Shown: positions 1 to 10,954 of the stretch, piece by piece
Layout: every line of letters begins with the position of its first letter
How positions within the stretch are numbered: position 1 is the first letter of the stretch
Assembly: GCA_963978545.1 (NCBI GenBank)
Contig: OZ021723.1
Location: 94,346,002 to 94,410,001, forward strand
Direction of reading: 5' to 3'
DNA from: Linyphia triangularis
Lineage: Eukaryota > Arthropoda > Arachnida > Araneae > Linyphiidae
DNA length: 64,000 nt
Position numbers and translations under genes: made by a program
Notes under the pieces: generated by a model
Told to the model about the DNA's origin: nothing
The model's input: the letters and a program-made list of their open reading frames with translations, nothing else
The model's database searches: none

Positions 1-890
1 ATTATTAAAATTTTTTGTATTATATAGCAACCCAGTTGTTATGTATAAATACTATTATATATTCCTTTATAAATCCTACTTATGTATTGCCACTTACTAC
101 TCAACTTCCAAAGAATACATAACATCTTGCTATTATATGCATGATAGAAATTTGCATTCTTTGTTAAAGGAAACTCATTAGAAAAGCAAATATTTTTTTA
201 GAATCAACGAAAAGTTAGTTTAACTATATCAGCTGCAGTATCACCTGAAATAAAAATACTTTTTACATCTTTAGTTTGGGAGTTGTAGGCAATCATGTTT
301 GTGACAAATCCAATCATGCACGTGACATCACGTAGGTGACTATAACAGAAATGTTTTTTTCGCCTCATTGGTATTTACAAAAACCAAATTGATATTATAG
401 TAATAAGTAATATCCTTATCTAGCAACGCAAAAGTTTTTTTTTTTTAATCTGGCAATTTAGTAGAGGAGAAATTAATTGTTACTTTATAAAGTTCATGAC
501 AAGGATTTTTCTAGCAATAATTGTTTCAAACAACTACCTAAAAAATTTAGATAACTTTTTTTACTATCTGATATTATTTACACAGCTTCAGGACAAAAAG
601 AGGGAATTACCATTTGGGTGAAGTGGGAAAGTAAACATCTAAGAAAATATTTTTTAAGTCTATATACATGATGTAAAGGCCTCCTCCTTGTTGTATTTGT
701 ACAACAATATATGTAGATTATGACCAGCTAAAACTGGAGTCGTGTCGAATACCATACCTGGTCGGTACCCGTTTCGAATACGTCTAAAGATGCATTCCAC
801 ACCGTTAAGTTGTATAAACATAACCTAATCATTATGTATAAACATGGTTAAGGTGTATCAACATAACCTAATTTTGACGTTTTACTTATT
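1..890. other. AT-rich upstream region, no gene seen
   Basis: I see no coding exon in this stretch. It is AT-rich with short homopolymers. Near 806-875 the phrase AACATAACCTAAT occurs twice about 40 bases apart, just upstream of the TATA box of the peptide gene, so this part is the likely proximal promoter. No transcription-factor assignment can be made from the sequence alone. Confidence 0.5.
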
Positions 891-891
891 C

Positions 892-928
892 TATAAAAGT
901 GAACATCAGTTGAATAAAGTAATCAATC
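892..928 (+). promoter_or_regulatory. TATA box and initiator of the small secreted-peptide gene
   Basis: TATAAAAG lies at 892-899 and an arthropod-type initiator-like TCAATC at 923-928. The candidate +1 A at 925 is 33 bases downstream of the first T, which is the expected spacing. This gives a 5' UTR of about 50 bases before the ATG at 975. The TATA box is seen directly; the start site is inferred. Confidence 0.5.
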
Positions 929-974
929 CGTTTAATAAAGAAATCAGTATTGAGACATTCCACGTCTCCTCACC

Positions 975-1032
975 ATGAATTCTCTCCTCAAATTCCTCCT
1001 CTTGATCGCACTTTTGGTGGTGGCCGCTGTCG
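975..1032 (+). CDS. Small secreted peptide, exon 1 (signal peptide)
   Basis: This exon opens with ATG in a good context (CACC-ATG) and encodes MNSLLKFLLLIALLVVAAV plus one base of the next codon. It is a textbook signal peptide: one Lys, then a Leu/Ile/Val core, then small Ala/Val residues. It ends at a near-perfect donor, GTAAGT at 1033, in phase 1. Joined to the exons at 6616 and 10505 it gives a 46-residue precursor, with cleavage probably near the Ala-Val-Gly-Gly junction. The mature part is short, basic and Gly/Pro-containing, as in secreted antimicrobial or glandular peptides, but I recognise no named family. It is too short for ordinary ORF finding and was found by reading splice signals. 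The promoter and 3'-end signals support it; transcript evidence is lacking. Confidence 0.6.
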
Positions 1033-1429
1033 GTAAGTAAAGTATTCTTTGTATTGAAAACATCTTATATTAGTAAAAAAAGCTGCAAAAAAAAGCTGTT
1101 ATGATCAATTACCGAACAAATTTACCTCTATTTCGAATAAAGTGCTTTGCTCATATCACTCATTAATTATGCAAATAATCACATACATTACAATTTTAAT
1201 GCATGTATGAGTGGCATCTGATAGATATGTACAGATTTTGTAATGTGGCTCAGCGAACCAACCTTCTTCGAAAGTTCTATTATTCCTTATCTTAAGACTG
1301 ATTCCCAACACTGTTAAAAATTTGGTTCCACCCTGCACCAAAGTTTGGTGCCCATTTAGCTGCCACCAACATTTGGTGCTTAGTTTCACGAAATAATGGT
1401 GCTACCTCGGACACCATATTATGGTGATA

Positions 1430-1659
1430 GGTTGTACCAAAATTCGCGTTTTCGCCGCACCATTTTTGAGTGAAAGGTTGCACCAATATTCGCGTTTTCG
1501 CTACCCCATTTTATGGTGCATGGTTGCACCAAAATTAGTGTTTTCGCAACTCCATTTTATGGTGAAACGTTGTACCAATATTTGCGTTTTTGTTATACCA
1601 TTTTATAGTGATAGTTTAAATCCCCATTTATATTTTTTGTACCGCATTTTAAAGTTAAG
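1430..1659 (+). repeat. Subterminal tandem repeat, 46-bp period
   Basis: Five consecutive units of 46 bases start at 1430, 1476, 1522, 1568 and 1614. Each begins near GGTTGCACCAAAATTCGCG and ends near CCATTTTATGGTG, and the last unit is degenerate. The same TTGCACCA motif recurs near the other end of the element (about 4900-5000). The two overlapping open frames here are by-products of the repeat. Confidence 0.8.
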
Positions 1660-1980
1660 GATGAATCAATATTTATGATTTCTGTCCTCAACTTAAAGGT
1701 GCATAAAATGTTGAATAATGCGTTTTTCCCCCTGCTTGTTATAGCTGTGGATAGAATATATATTTTTAAATTAAATATTGTTAAATTATTTTAATGTATA
1801 TTGTATTATAAATAAAAAATAGTTATCATTTAAACATTCAATGAGGATATAACTGCAGGGGTTCTTCAGCTAGGACAATGAAGTATAATCATGCATTAAT
1901 TAAAAAGTATATCCATTTGGAAACAACCAATATTAAAGTTTTTTTTTTCCAACAAATAAAATATCCACTTATAAGTAGAA

Positions 1981-2019
<39 letters not shown>

Positions 2020-2444
2020 ATTTCTAATAAGCATTACTATTTATTTAAAAACTGAATATCTTTATTTGTTGTTACCAACAATAACCCTCTTAAATAATTA
2101 AAATTATGATCAGATCAACAATTCTCATATTTTAGCAAACTATTTTTATAGCCCTGTATATTTCATTATTTCACACAGAATACTGGAGCAGGAAAACATT
2201 GTTTACTTATTCAATCAGATCTCCAATGCAATCAAAATGAGTCACATGACACCCTCCAATTTCATATATATATATTCAAATTTAAAAGCCGCTTCACATT
2301 ATAAATGAAAATACAAAATCAAAATATTTTATTAATTGCTCATTACAAAATCAAACTGAACAGATGTAATTTCAAAACATTTTATGAATAACAATACGGT
2401 TGGTAAAATTAGCATCCCACTTTCTAAACTCCAATTAATCGAAA

Positions 2445-3105
2445 CTTGTGTTACGGCAAGTGTCAATGTGCAAACAGTTCAAAGAACCATCAATGATGTG
2501 AGGCGGAATCCCACACGACGTTGTTGACTACATGACACAAGGATTTACGACTCGCTTGGGCCCACCAATATCGCTATTGAACTGTTGATGACTAGAAAAC
2601 GTAGCCTGGTCTGATGAGTCTTGTTTACAATTGTATGGGCAGATGGACAAGTGCGGATTTGGAGACAACCTTATGAATCCATGGATCCTACACGTCTACA
2701 AGGAACTGTTCAACTTAGTGGAGCCTCTGCGATGATCTGTGGCATGTGCACTTGGAGCGATATGTGACCCCCGATTAGTTTAGAGACGACTCTGACAGGT
2801 ATGTAAGCATCTTCTCCCATCACCTGCACTCATTCATGTCCATGGTGCATTCGGTTGGACTTGGGCAATTCTAGCAGGACAATGGGACACTCCACCTGCC
2901 ACAAGTTGCTACAAACTGGCTCCAGAGACACTCTTTTAACTTTGGACATCTTCGTTGACCACCTAAATCCCTAGACATTGAGCATATCTGAGATGTCTTG
3001 CAACGTGATGATCAGAAGAGATCTCCACCACCTCGCACTCCTATGGATTTGTGAGCTGAGCTGAGCATCATCATCGGGAAACTGAAATATACAAAAGAGC
3101 ATGAT
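2445..3105 (+). pseudogene. Decayed Tc1-family transposase
   Basis: Translating in pieces across several stops and shifts gives recognisable transposase blocks in order: a WSDES catalytic block near 2608, a QDN-type block near 2877, a P-P-K-S-x-D-I-E-H-I block near 2957 and a C-terminal P-P-P-R-T-P-M-D-L block near 3025. These match the order of the DDE blocks of Tc1 transposases of the Tcb type. Many stops show it is dead. It lies inside the CACTA-like element. Its terminal repeats are not obvious. Confidence 0.7.
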
Positions 3106-3279
3106 TAAGCCCCGAGTTTATTATTATTTTTATTACGTACAAAATTGTGTTTGTTTTACTGCAATGTCATTGAAATATCACTGGTCGCTCTACACAGAAT
3201 AATTTTTGGGAGTTATTTAAACGATAACTATCCGAGACGATTTATTATTCATGCAATTTATTTCTCAATTAAACACTTA

Positions 3280-3945
3280 TAATCAGAGGGAGGGCTGCAT
3301 GTTAAAGTACTCCATCGAACATCAGTCCAAATTTTTTACAGAATGTGGAGAAAAGTTAGGTTATGAGTCCGCTGGTCTGCAGAGGCAAAAATTGCCGAAA
3401 CTGGTCAAAAATCGACTTGGAATGAGTTGAATTAAGTCTGATTACCAAATAATGAGCATTCTTTTTTTTATTTGATAACCCTTAGTTCTTTAATTTTCAA
3501 TTAAAGGCTGCAGACGGTTCAGATATCAGGCGACTGCTTACTCGTATCTTTTAAAAATGAGCCAAGTACACAATATATATTATGTCCCTAATGACGTAAC
3601 TGATGTTGCACATTAAGCTCACTTTTGAAATATGCTAGTTTTCTGACTCAGAAATCATTTGCGCTCTTCTTCATTGAAAATCAAAATGCGTTCGGTGACC
3701 AGACGAAAAAGTGGGTTTATTTACTAGCAAGTTATGACATATTTGGCAGTCGGATTTAGTTCAAGTCATTAAATGTCAATTTTCGACCAGTTTTGGTCAT
3801 TTTTGCCACAACAGACGAGGGGATTTGTATTCTTCTTACTTTTCTCTGCATTCTATAAAAAATACAGAAAGATGTACCTCAACATGCAGTCGCCTATCAG
3901 TCTATTAGTGATACAGGTAAAATTGAAATAAAGAATATATAAAAA
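3280..3945. repeat. Imperfect inverted repeat (foldback) block
   Basis: The sequence from about 3285 to 3440 recurs in reverse complement at about 3730 to 3900, including the shared phrases GCATGTT, GAGAAAAGTNAG and CAAAAATTGNC...AACTGGTC. A second inverted pair (about 3484-3540 against 3885-3945) overlaps it. Divergence is high, so it is an old foldback structure. Confidence 0.6.
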
Positions 3946-5049
3946 GACAATAAACTACGCGGGGAAAAAATACATTTAAAATAGCATTAATTGAAAACGT
4001 ATAATTTGAACGAAAGGGGCCTTAACATTCTTTTTCAGAAAACATGTTTGGATGAAAATGCATTGAATTGTTCGAGAAATTGAACTTTTGAATATTTTGT
4101 ATAATTAAACTTTCAGCTGTGGTGGCATAAACTGTTACATAATTCATATGAGCGGCCTCTCAAACCATTCTTCCATAAGCGTGCTTAAAAGGTGACGGAA
4201 AATTAATAAAATATTATTTAAGTACTATTATTTATTTGAAAAGAGGAGGGACCATTGTTTACTTTCAAGGGTGGAAACATTTCATGAAAAATGACTCGGG
4301 TCTGAAACTGCATACAACAGTTAAAGCTTATAAACTTTAGGATAATGCCGATAATTATTGAATAAAATAATTTTTTATTCATACATATATTGCACCCTTT
4401 CTACAAAAATGATATAATTCATAATTTATCATTTTAAGTAAAAAATCCGAGACTGCATGTAATTGAAGCTAGTTGAATGGCACAAGATTGTTTTCATATT
4501 AAATTCAAGTTGAAACAGACTTAAGCGTTCTTCCAGCCCATAAAATCTGTGATTATGTATACACTTTAACTTAAAAATAAAAAATTTTGGGTTGTGTCCC
4601 TTTTGTAGCAAGGGTGCGATAGAACATCGCGAAATCAGAAATTTTAAGGTAATTTCACTGGTAATGCATTGCTGCGAATTTGTCAACATCACTTAAGCCT
4701 AATTGGAGACAGGACAAATCAGTTTCTACATCTATAATTAATTTACAGTAAGCAAACAACATTTACCATATGTGTAAAATAAAGCACTTTACTTACCTTG
4801 ATATTCGATTAATGATTTCTAGACATTGGCTTTCGGTCTTGATGCGGTTGTTGTCGATTTCCAAGGAGCTTAATCGAAGTTTCGTTGCGGTGATCTGAGG
4901 TTGCACCATATTTTCGTGAAACCTCCTCATTAGTATTTTTTGTTGGGGGAAGTTGCACCAAAAAGTGGTACAAATGGCTACCAAACTTGAAATTGCACCA
5001 AAATTTGGTTCAACGTTGAACTGAATTTTTTAACAGTGAAGTTAGTAGT

Positions 5050-6600
5050 GTCTGAAACGGTGGTGAATAATCAAGCTATTGAGAAAGCATCGAGCTCGTC
5101 TGTGCTGAAGAAAAGGCACATATGATTGAATGAAGGGAGTTGACGCCCCAGAAAATAGTAAATTTTATTTTTGATGAATTGGAGCCACTTGCCAGAAGTT
5201 ATCATGTGACAAACTGGCTTCTCCTGCGACTAGAATGAAGCGCTTACATGCTAGTGTCTAATGACTATTAATCAAGTTTAGGATCACCAATTGACTAGTG
5301 ATATCAAATGGTACGCTGAATGGTAAAGTGTAAATCCCCCTTTGAAACATAGGAAGTGGCATTTTGTGGCAAGCAAGCTGGAATTGGACAACTTTTGTGT
5401 CAATCGATACCCTGCTACAGGGCATTGTTTCCCAAAAGGCCTGTAAAGTCTGGATTCCGAAGTTTTAGGAGGTCCCAAATTGAATGAAAAGTTCTTATAA
5501 AAAGCTCTTCTTTGCAATTAAAATTGCATGTAATTAAAATGGAATTATTGTGAAACCTTTAATAATCTGTTCAGCGCACTAGATCAATGTTATGATAGTA
5601 TATTTCAACAATTCATTAGTTGTTACAAATATTAATTTCTTAACATTATTTTAATCAAGTTGGTAATCAAAATTGTTATTAATATATAAATTACACCAAA
5701 AATCATCAATGGGGAAAGAGGGAGAGGGCATCTGCTAAGTTATGAATATAGTAATCGGTTTTTTAAATCAGGCCCTGCCTTGTCAATGTACTAAATCGTA
5801 TGAAATGTCTTAGGTTTGTTGACGAGTTTAGAGAAACTCCAATTGATAAGCAGTGAAGTGATAGCATCATGAATTCGCAATTTTCGTATAGTCTTTGTTA
5901 TTAACTCTTCAATAATAATTTTTTTATGGAGTAATAATAAGTTTTCATATATCTATGATTTTTTAGCATTTTTAACCAAAAATTCCAACTAAAAGAACTA
6001 ATCCTTTTTTGCAAGGAAAAGATTGAAAAATTTAATGGAAAATGTAGTTGGACACTCTGAATTAGGATCACTTTTTTGTCTATGTATCAACAAGAAATTG
6101 TCCCACCACTTTGCGCCCACATACTAGCCCTATTTTCCTCGAGGATTCTAGGAGAAAGAGGCTTTATAGATTTTGGACGCCAATTTCATTGATGCATCAC
6201 AATTAATTTAAATAGGCGATTCTTGTTTCTACAGCAAGACAATCGGTTGAAAACAATTCTCTTGATAGATAGGCAGTAAACAGTAACAAAATTGCATTAC
6301 GTACTACTTTAAATTTTGGTCCAAAGTGTAAATCAGCATTCTATTTTATCTGCATATTTGCCACGTCTTAATCAAAACCACCAAGAGGAAATAATTATAT
6401 GTATTTGAGAAATGAATCTCTTCGTTAGGATACTTTTCTAATGTGTAACACTCAGCAACGTTACAAATTTCTAGATCGGAAAAAACAATGCTCTTAGGCC
6501 AAATAATTAAAATTATAGAAACATAGGATTTCAAAATTTATGTTATAAAATTTAAAGAAAAATATTTACCAATGAAGTATTTCGCTTATATTAACTTAAG
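5050..6600. other. Intron 1 remainder, nothing identified
   Basis: This stretch is AT-rich with no splice-flanked open frame or repeat that I could match elsewhere in the window. It leads to the polypyrimidine tract of the micro-exon. Confidence 0.4.
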
Positions 6601-6615
6601 TAAATTTTATTTTAG

Positions 6616-6636
6616 GTGGTATCCATGGCAGCCCTG
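6616..6636 (+). CDS. Small secreted peptide, exon 2 (21-nt micro-exon)
   Basis: The acceptor TTTTATTTTAG ends at 6615 and the donor GTAAGT starts at 6637, leaving a 21-nt exon. With the leftover G of exon 1 it encodes Gly-Gly-Ile-His-Gly-Ser-Pro and keeps phase 1, so inclusion or skipping does not change the downstream frame. It probably contributes the first residues after signal cleavage. Intron 1 is about 5.6 kb and contains a CACTA-like element. Micro-exons are easily missed; the consensus splice sites on both sides and the consistent phase are the evidence. Confidence 0.5.
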
Positions 6637-7474
6637 GTAAGTATCTTAGTGGAAATATTTATAAAACTTTAAAGTTTATTACGAACCTATAAAATTAAAA
6701 TCTAATGTGAAAATTTAAATAAATATAATATTTAAGTGACAATGAACAAATATGACAAATTATGTTTAATAAGAAAACTTTTATCTTCTCTTTGTAACAA
6801 GACATATTATAATGAATTTAAGTCAATTATAGTTAACCTCGTATGATCTAAGTTATATTTGCAAAAAATTACTTAACCGTTAAAAAATTTAGAAAATTAT
6901 ACAAAACCAACTTAATCTCGTTTCAATTGTTTAAAACTTAACAAGTGAACATAAAATATGTTACGCTGTTATGGTCTAGCTCGCAGTTTGGCCTGGTGTT
7001 AACCTGCATTTTTTTTCTAACTTTCCCGTATTTACACATTTTTAATTTTAAACTATCGTATGCAAACTACTTTTTCTGCATTTACTACAAATATACATGC
7101 TTTTGCATCACGTGCATGATTTTACTGCCCAGAATCACGATATAAAAAAAAAAAAATTGTTAATGAACATTCAGAATAGAATTCAATATAGAATGACTTT
7201 CATTCTTAGTAGTTTGTTTTGTTTTAAAAACTATCGTTATCGTTTACTTGGAATTAAAAAATCCACAACGTTTAAGAAATTCCTTTACTAGCCTTAACTA
7301 TTGGCAGAGAAGTCTAAACTATAACCCCCCCCCAAAAAAACAAAAAAAAACACGTTTAAAAAGTAGAAAAGTACACCAACTTAAGAAAAAAAAAAAAAAA
7401 ACTTGTAAAAAAAATCATTAGCATGAAGAAAAGTTGTCTCTACAAAGATAGTGACATCAATATTTGTCCAACCT

Positions 7475-7782
7475 CTGATTACAGCTCTCTGCTGTGTCTC
7501 ACTTCAGAATGTTTGTTAATTTAGTTTATTTTAAAATTTAGGTTCCACTCCCAATGAAATTTACTTTGTTTGAGGTCAGCACCCATCATAGCAATTTGAA
7601 CAATATTTGCGTTTAAACTAATTTAAGACAGTTTTCATGAATTATGAAGGATTTTCCGATTTCATTAGGAGGGTAGAAAATCCAAAGTAGCGTAAAGTTT
7701 CATGTTCACATAACTTAATTTTCTATATATTTTTATTATAAAGAAACTGTGTCAAGTGTTTTAATTTTTAGTAAAGGTTTCT

Positions 7783-7827
<45 letters not shown>

Positions 7828-8277
7828 GAGAATCGTTTGCTGTTTGGAAAGCATCGGATGCTTTGTTTACTTTCGCGCTGAGCTGAATTGTCAGTGTGAT
7901 TGAAGCTGTAAGTACCGAAGCTTGTATTGAAGCTTGATAATAATTGTTCTGTTGTTTGGAGAAATTTTGTGAGCCTTCGAAGAAAGAATAAACTATAGGT
8001 TTATTTAGTAAAAACTGCGTCTTCATTTCCTCTGAGAAAATTTCATAACAATATGTTTCATAGCAACAATTTCATAACAATTCATAACAAATTTAAGCAA
8101 AACTTAAATTTGGCGGGTTTTTCATGTGTGGGGAATTTTGAAGGTTAAGGATTAAGACGAACGCTAACCTCAAGCAGCGTAAATTTTCATGAAAGCGAAA
8201 CTTAAAATTCAAAAATAAACAAATTAGGATGCAATCTTAAACGAGACACAGGCGAGAGCTGTAATTAGAGGATGGTA
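7475..8277. mobile_element. Inverted-repeat element with about 120-bp arms
   Basis: The left arm (about 7475-7590, containing GATTACAGCTCTC and GTGTCTC) reappears as reverse complement at about 8145-8277. A poly(A) stretch and an LTR fragment lie between the arms, so it is composite. There is no open frame of note. The class is unassigned. Confidence 0.55.
7830..8050 (+). mobile_element. Diverged partial Gypsy LTR (R-U5 end)
   Basis: This stretch aligns by eye with the 3' half of the LTR at 14650-15116. Shared landmarks in order are GAAGCTTGT-TTGAAGCTTGA, TTTTGTGAG, GAAGAAAGAATAAA (poly-A signal), AAAACTG-G-C-TCATT-CCTC and the terminal TTCATAACA. It is clearly diverged, so it comes from an older or sister family. 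The 5' half is missing and a long A-run (7788-7825) abuts its left end. Confidence 0.7.
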
Positions 8278-8903
8278 TTTTTTGAGAACGCTATACCCAT
8301 GTAGCTACAACTTTTATTCATGTTTATCATTTTTTGTATCGCAAAAAAGATCGTCGTACTTTTGAGGTTATCGTTTCTTTTTTCTTTCTTTTCAAAAGTT
8401 TTTTTCTTTTTTTTTTTCGGGGAAAGGGACGAGGAAAGATGTATCAGAATATTTTTTTAAAACTCTTCTTGTGCAACATTAATTAGTTATGAGTATAACA
8501 GCTAATACTTTTTCAAAAAGTTTCGTGAATTTTTTCCATGGGTGATTCCGTATTAATTAATACATATTGTACAGTTGCAGGGAAAAACGCAGAGTTACAA
8601 AAACAAAAATATTATTACAATAAATTAAAATTAGAATTTAATTTTTTAAACGTATAAAACATATAAATCCATTTTTCTATTCCATTTTTAAACGATATTT
8701 GTTTCATTACTAATGAAACAAATATCATCGTTATTTATAATGAAATAATTCTTAACCTTAAAAACTAATCCATAAAACAGTTTTTAATATACAACCTTGA
8801 TATTCATAACCAACTTTTTTGCGCAATTTTTACTTATTCAAACCATTTTGAGCTTATGTTGACTTCTTAAAATATTTGACCACTACGAAGAAAAATATCG
8901 ATT

Positions 8904-9082
8904 GCCGACCAAACGGTATAGTGGTTAGCGTGCTAGCTTCTAGACCGCGAGGTTGCGGGTTCGAGTCCCGTGTTGGCATGGGTGTTTGTAAATGTATGTT
9001 GGCTTGTCTAAAGACGAAATGTTTCGGCGCATTATAGCCCTCGTGTTGCTGACGGCGCCAGATAATCTGAATACAACCAACC
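8904..9082 (+). mobile_element. tRNA-derived SINE, copy 1
   Basis: A 179-bp element starts GCCGACC and ends AATACAACCAACC. It is bounded by a perfect 12-bp target duplication, AAAATATCGATT, at 8892-8903 and 9083-9094. The head is tRNA-like: an A-box-like TATAGTGGTTAGCGTGC and a perfect B box GGTTCGAGTCC. An unrelated body follows. A 180-bp copy lies at 44626-44805 in the other orientation. The anticodon arm does not fold well and a body is attached, so this is a SINE and not a working tRNA gene. Confidence 0.85.
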
Positions 9083-9197
9083 AAAATATCGATTCCATGC
9101 CATGGACTAACTTTGTATTGTTATACGATGTTCCGTAAGCATGGTAGAAAATAAAATCAATCCTAAAAAACAACTCGACGTTGTAGAAAAATGTTAA

Positions 9198-9235
9198 CGA
9201 TAAATATTACGTTACTGATGACGTAATATTTATTG
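9198..9235. repeat. Perfect short hairpin
   Basis: ATAAATATTACGT at 9200-9212 is exactly complementary to ACGTAATATTTAT at 9221-9233, with the 8-base loop TACTGATG. A further G-T and C-G pair extends the stem. The function is unknown. Confidence 0.8.
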
Positions 9236-9350
9236 CCAACTTGGCTGACTTTTAAAAGCTGAAAGATATTGTCACATTACATTCTATAAACAGTTCAAAG
9301 TGATGTTCACAATCAGGGAACTAAACTTTCTGTTACCTCTTAGTCTAATG

Positions 9351-10076
9351 CAACGTTCGCTACTACTACGCGGCCCGCGGGCCAGATTTGGCCCGCGACA
9401 GATTTTTCTGCGGCCCGCCGGCACCACAGAAGGTTAAAAAAAAAATTAAAAAAAAAAAAAAATCAAATTTTACGGTACGTAGTTTTTTTCACATAATTGT
9501 AATTTATCCGAAATAGTACGTGTTAACTACGTAGAACTGAGTTCTCCACTACGTGCCCAAAGAAACTATATGAAGAAGCTTTCAGTAAGGTGGTTTTCAT
9601 CAAGAATAAACACAGGAATAACTTAACTGAATATCGTTTGGACAATTTATTAAAATTTACTATAATAAATACTGCGAAAGAAGATCTATCATAAAATAAA
9701 CTGAACGATTTCGACCAATATTGTCGCACAATTTTGATATCAACTGAAACTTAGTAATCTGGAAGTACAGTTTAAATAATTTTTTAAAAGTTATTTTATT
9801 AAAAGTTAGGCCAAGTCGCATTGCTATGTTGAAACAAAAGATTCACTTAATTTTTATACTTTGATTTACTAATAATGAAAATTTTAATTTTTTAATTATT
9901 TGAAAAAAGAGAGAGAGAGAGAGAGAGAGCAAATATTAATTGTAGTTTGAAAAAAAAAATCTATATTTGTTTTCAGTTTTATAATAATAAACGATACATA
10001 TATTGGTGTATCCGGCCCGCCAAAAGCTCCATCATAAGTCATACGGCCCGCCTCTAAAAGTTAGTGGCGAACGCTG
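9351..10076 (+). mobile_element. hAT deletion derivative, copy 1
   Basis: The element starts CAACGTTCGCTACTA and ends TTAGTGGCGAACGCTG. It is flanked by GTCTAATG (9343-9350) and GTCTAAAG (10077-10084), a 7-of-8 match to an 8-bp hAT-type target duplication. Near both ends are GCGGCCCGC-rich blocks. At about 9548-9693 the plus strand encodes a remnant containing EEAFSKVVFIKNKHRNNLTE, which resembles the C-terminal dimerisation region of hAT transposases and is followed by a stop. A GA microsatellite lies at 9908-9928. A full sister copy is at 41165-41876. Confidence 0.75.
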
Positions 10077-10216
10077 GTCTAAAGGGAAGAAACAGCGCAT
10101 CTGCCTGCTGCATAATTGCGACACAAGAACCAGACGAACGGGAAGCGGCTTCGCTTGCTGAAGTTTTCATGACATGGCCATAGAATGAATACGAACCTCA
10201 CTGATAACTGAAACAT

Positions 10217-10259
<43 letters not shown>

Positions 10260-10504
10260 TCTGTTCGTATAATACTACGCTTGCGCGGGTTGCCTTTTGC
10301 GAATTATCTTCGGTCGCTTTTAGTGATAATGCCCAAATGCAAGTTGAAGAACTACAACTAAAACACCACAAAATTTAGGAGTTAAAAATTAAATTCGGTA
10401 GTGACAGCTGTTTTTAAATTTAGAAATTAGTATGATTCAAACCTAAGAAAAGCAATTTTCAATTATTTGATCAACAATTTCTTAGCTTCAATGAATTTTT
10501 TTAG

Positions 10505-10566
10505 CTATGGATAAACCACAGTCGAGGAAGGCACCAACAAGACGCAGAGGATACGGAATGGGTTAA
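10505..10566 (+). CDS. Small secreted peptide, exon 3 (Arg-rich C-terminus and stop)
   Basis: The acceptor TTTTTTTAG ends at 10504. In the phase set by exons 1-2 the exon encodes AMDKPQSRKAPTRRRGYGMG then TAA at 10564-10566. The end is strongly basic, with a triple Arg before a Gly-Tyr-Gly-Met-Gly tail. The exon continues as 3' UTR to a good donor GTAAGT at 10619; a second donor-like GTAAGG begins at 10590. The stop lies 52 bases upstream of the 10618 junction, close to the usual nonsense-decay limit. A second frame is open across all 114 bases of the exon but is not reachable from the signal-peptide exon. The product is 46 residues in total; function is unknown. Confidence 0.5.
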
Positions 10567-10954
10567 ACAGGACCCAGATCACCCAGAGGGTAAGGGCCAA
10601 GTAATATGGATAGAGATGGTAAGTTACTCTTTTTCAAAGAGTTATGAACCGCAACTGAAATATGAGTTATTAAAAATATAACTTTTTACGTAATACTTTC
10701 AAATACTGCATTATGTCCTCAATACAATCAATAATAAATAATGCCAATATTTTCTTGAGAATAATCTTAAGTGTTTCGTTTTGGTTGTGTTCCCTTGCTT
10801 TAATTGATTCAAACATTCATTTAGACTAAAGTTTCGCAATTGAATTATTGCTATAACTGAAAAATTTCACTTTATTCTATTTATTTCACGTTCGGAATGT
10901 TTTGACTCTTGTAAAACATATTAGGAAAGGATATTATATATTTGTATATTTTAT

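Larger units (their letters stand above)
1309..5038. mobile_element. CACTA-like DNA transposon remnant in intron 1
   Basis: The ends are inverted copies beginning CACTGTTAAAAA at 1309 and ending TTTTTAACAGTG at 5038. Both ends continue with related subterminal motifs rich in TTGCACCA and TTTGGTGC. The bases just outside (AA at 1307-1308 and 5039-5040) are a possible 2-bp target duplication, which is weak. The CACTG terminus and the subterminal repeat arrays resemble the CACTA/CMC group. No CACTA transposase is seen; the body holds a dead Tc1 copy and an inverted-repeat block, so it looks nested and non-autonomous. Confidence 0.5.

Noticed and set aside
7781..8026. Reverse-strand frame ending in poly-Phe
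   Set aside because: Product of the long A-run and the LTR fragment.
8904..8978. Possible tRNA gene
   Set aside because: A and B boxes are present, but the anticodon arm does not pair, a body is attached, there is a target duplication, and a second copy exists; it is a SINE head.
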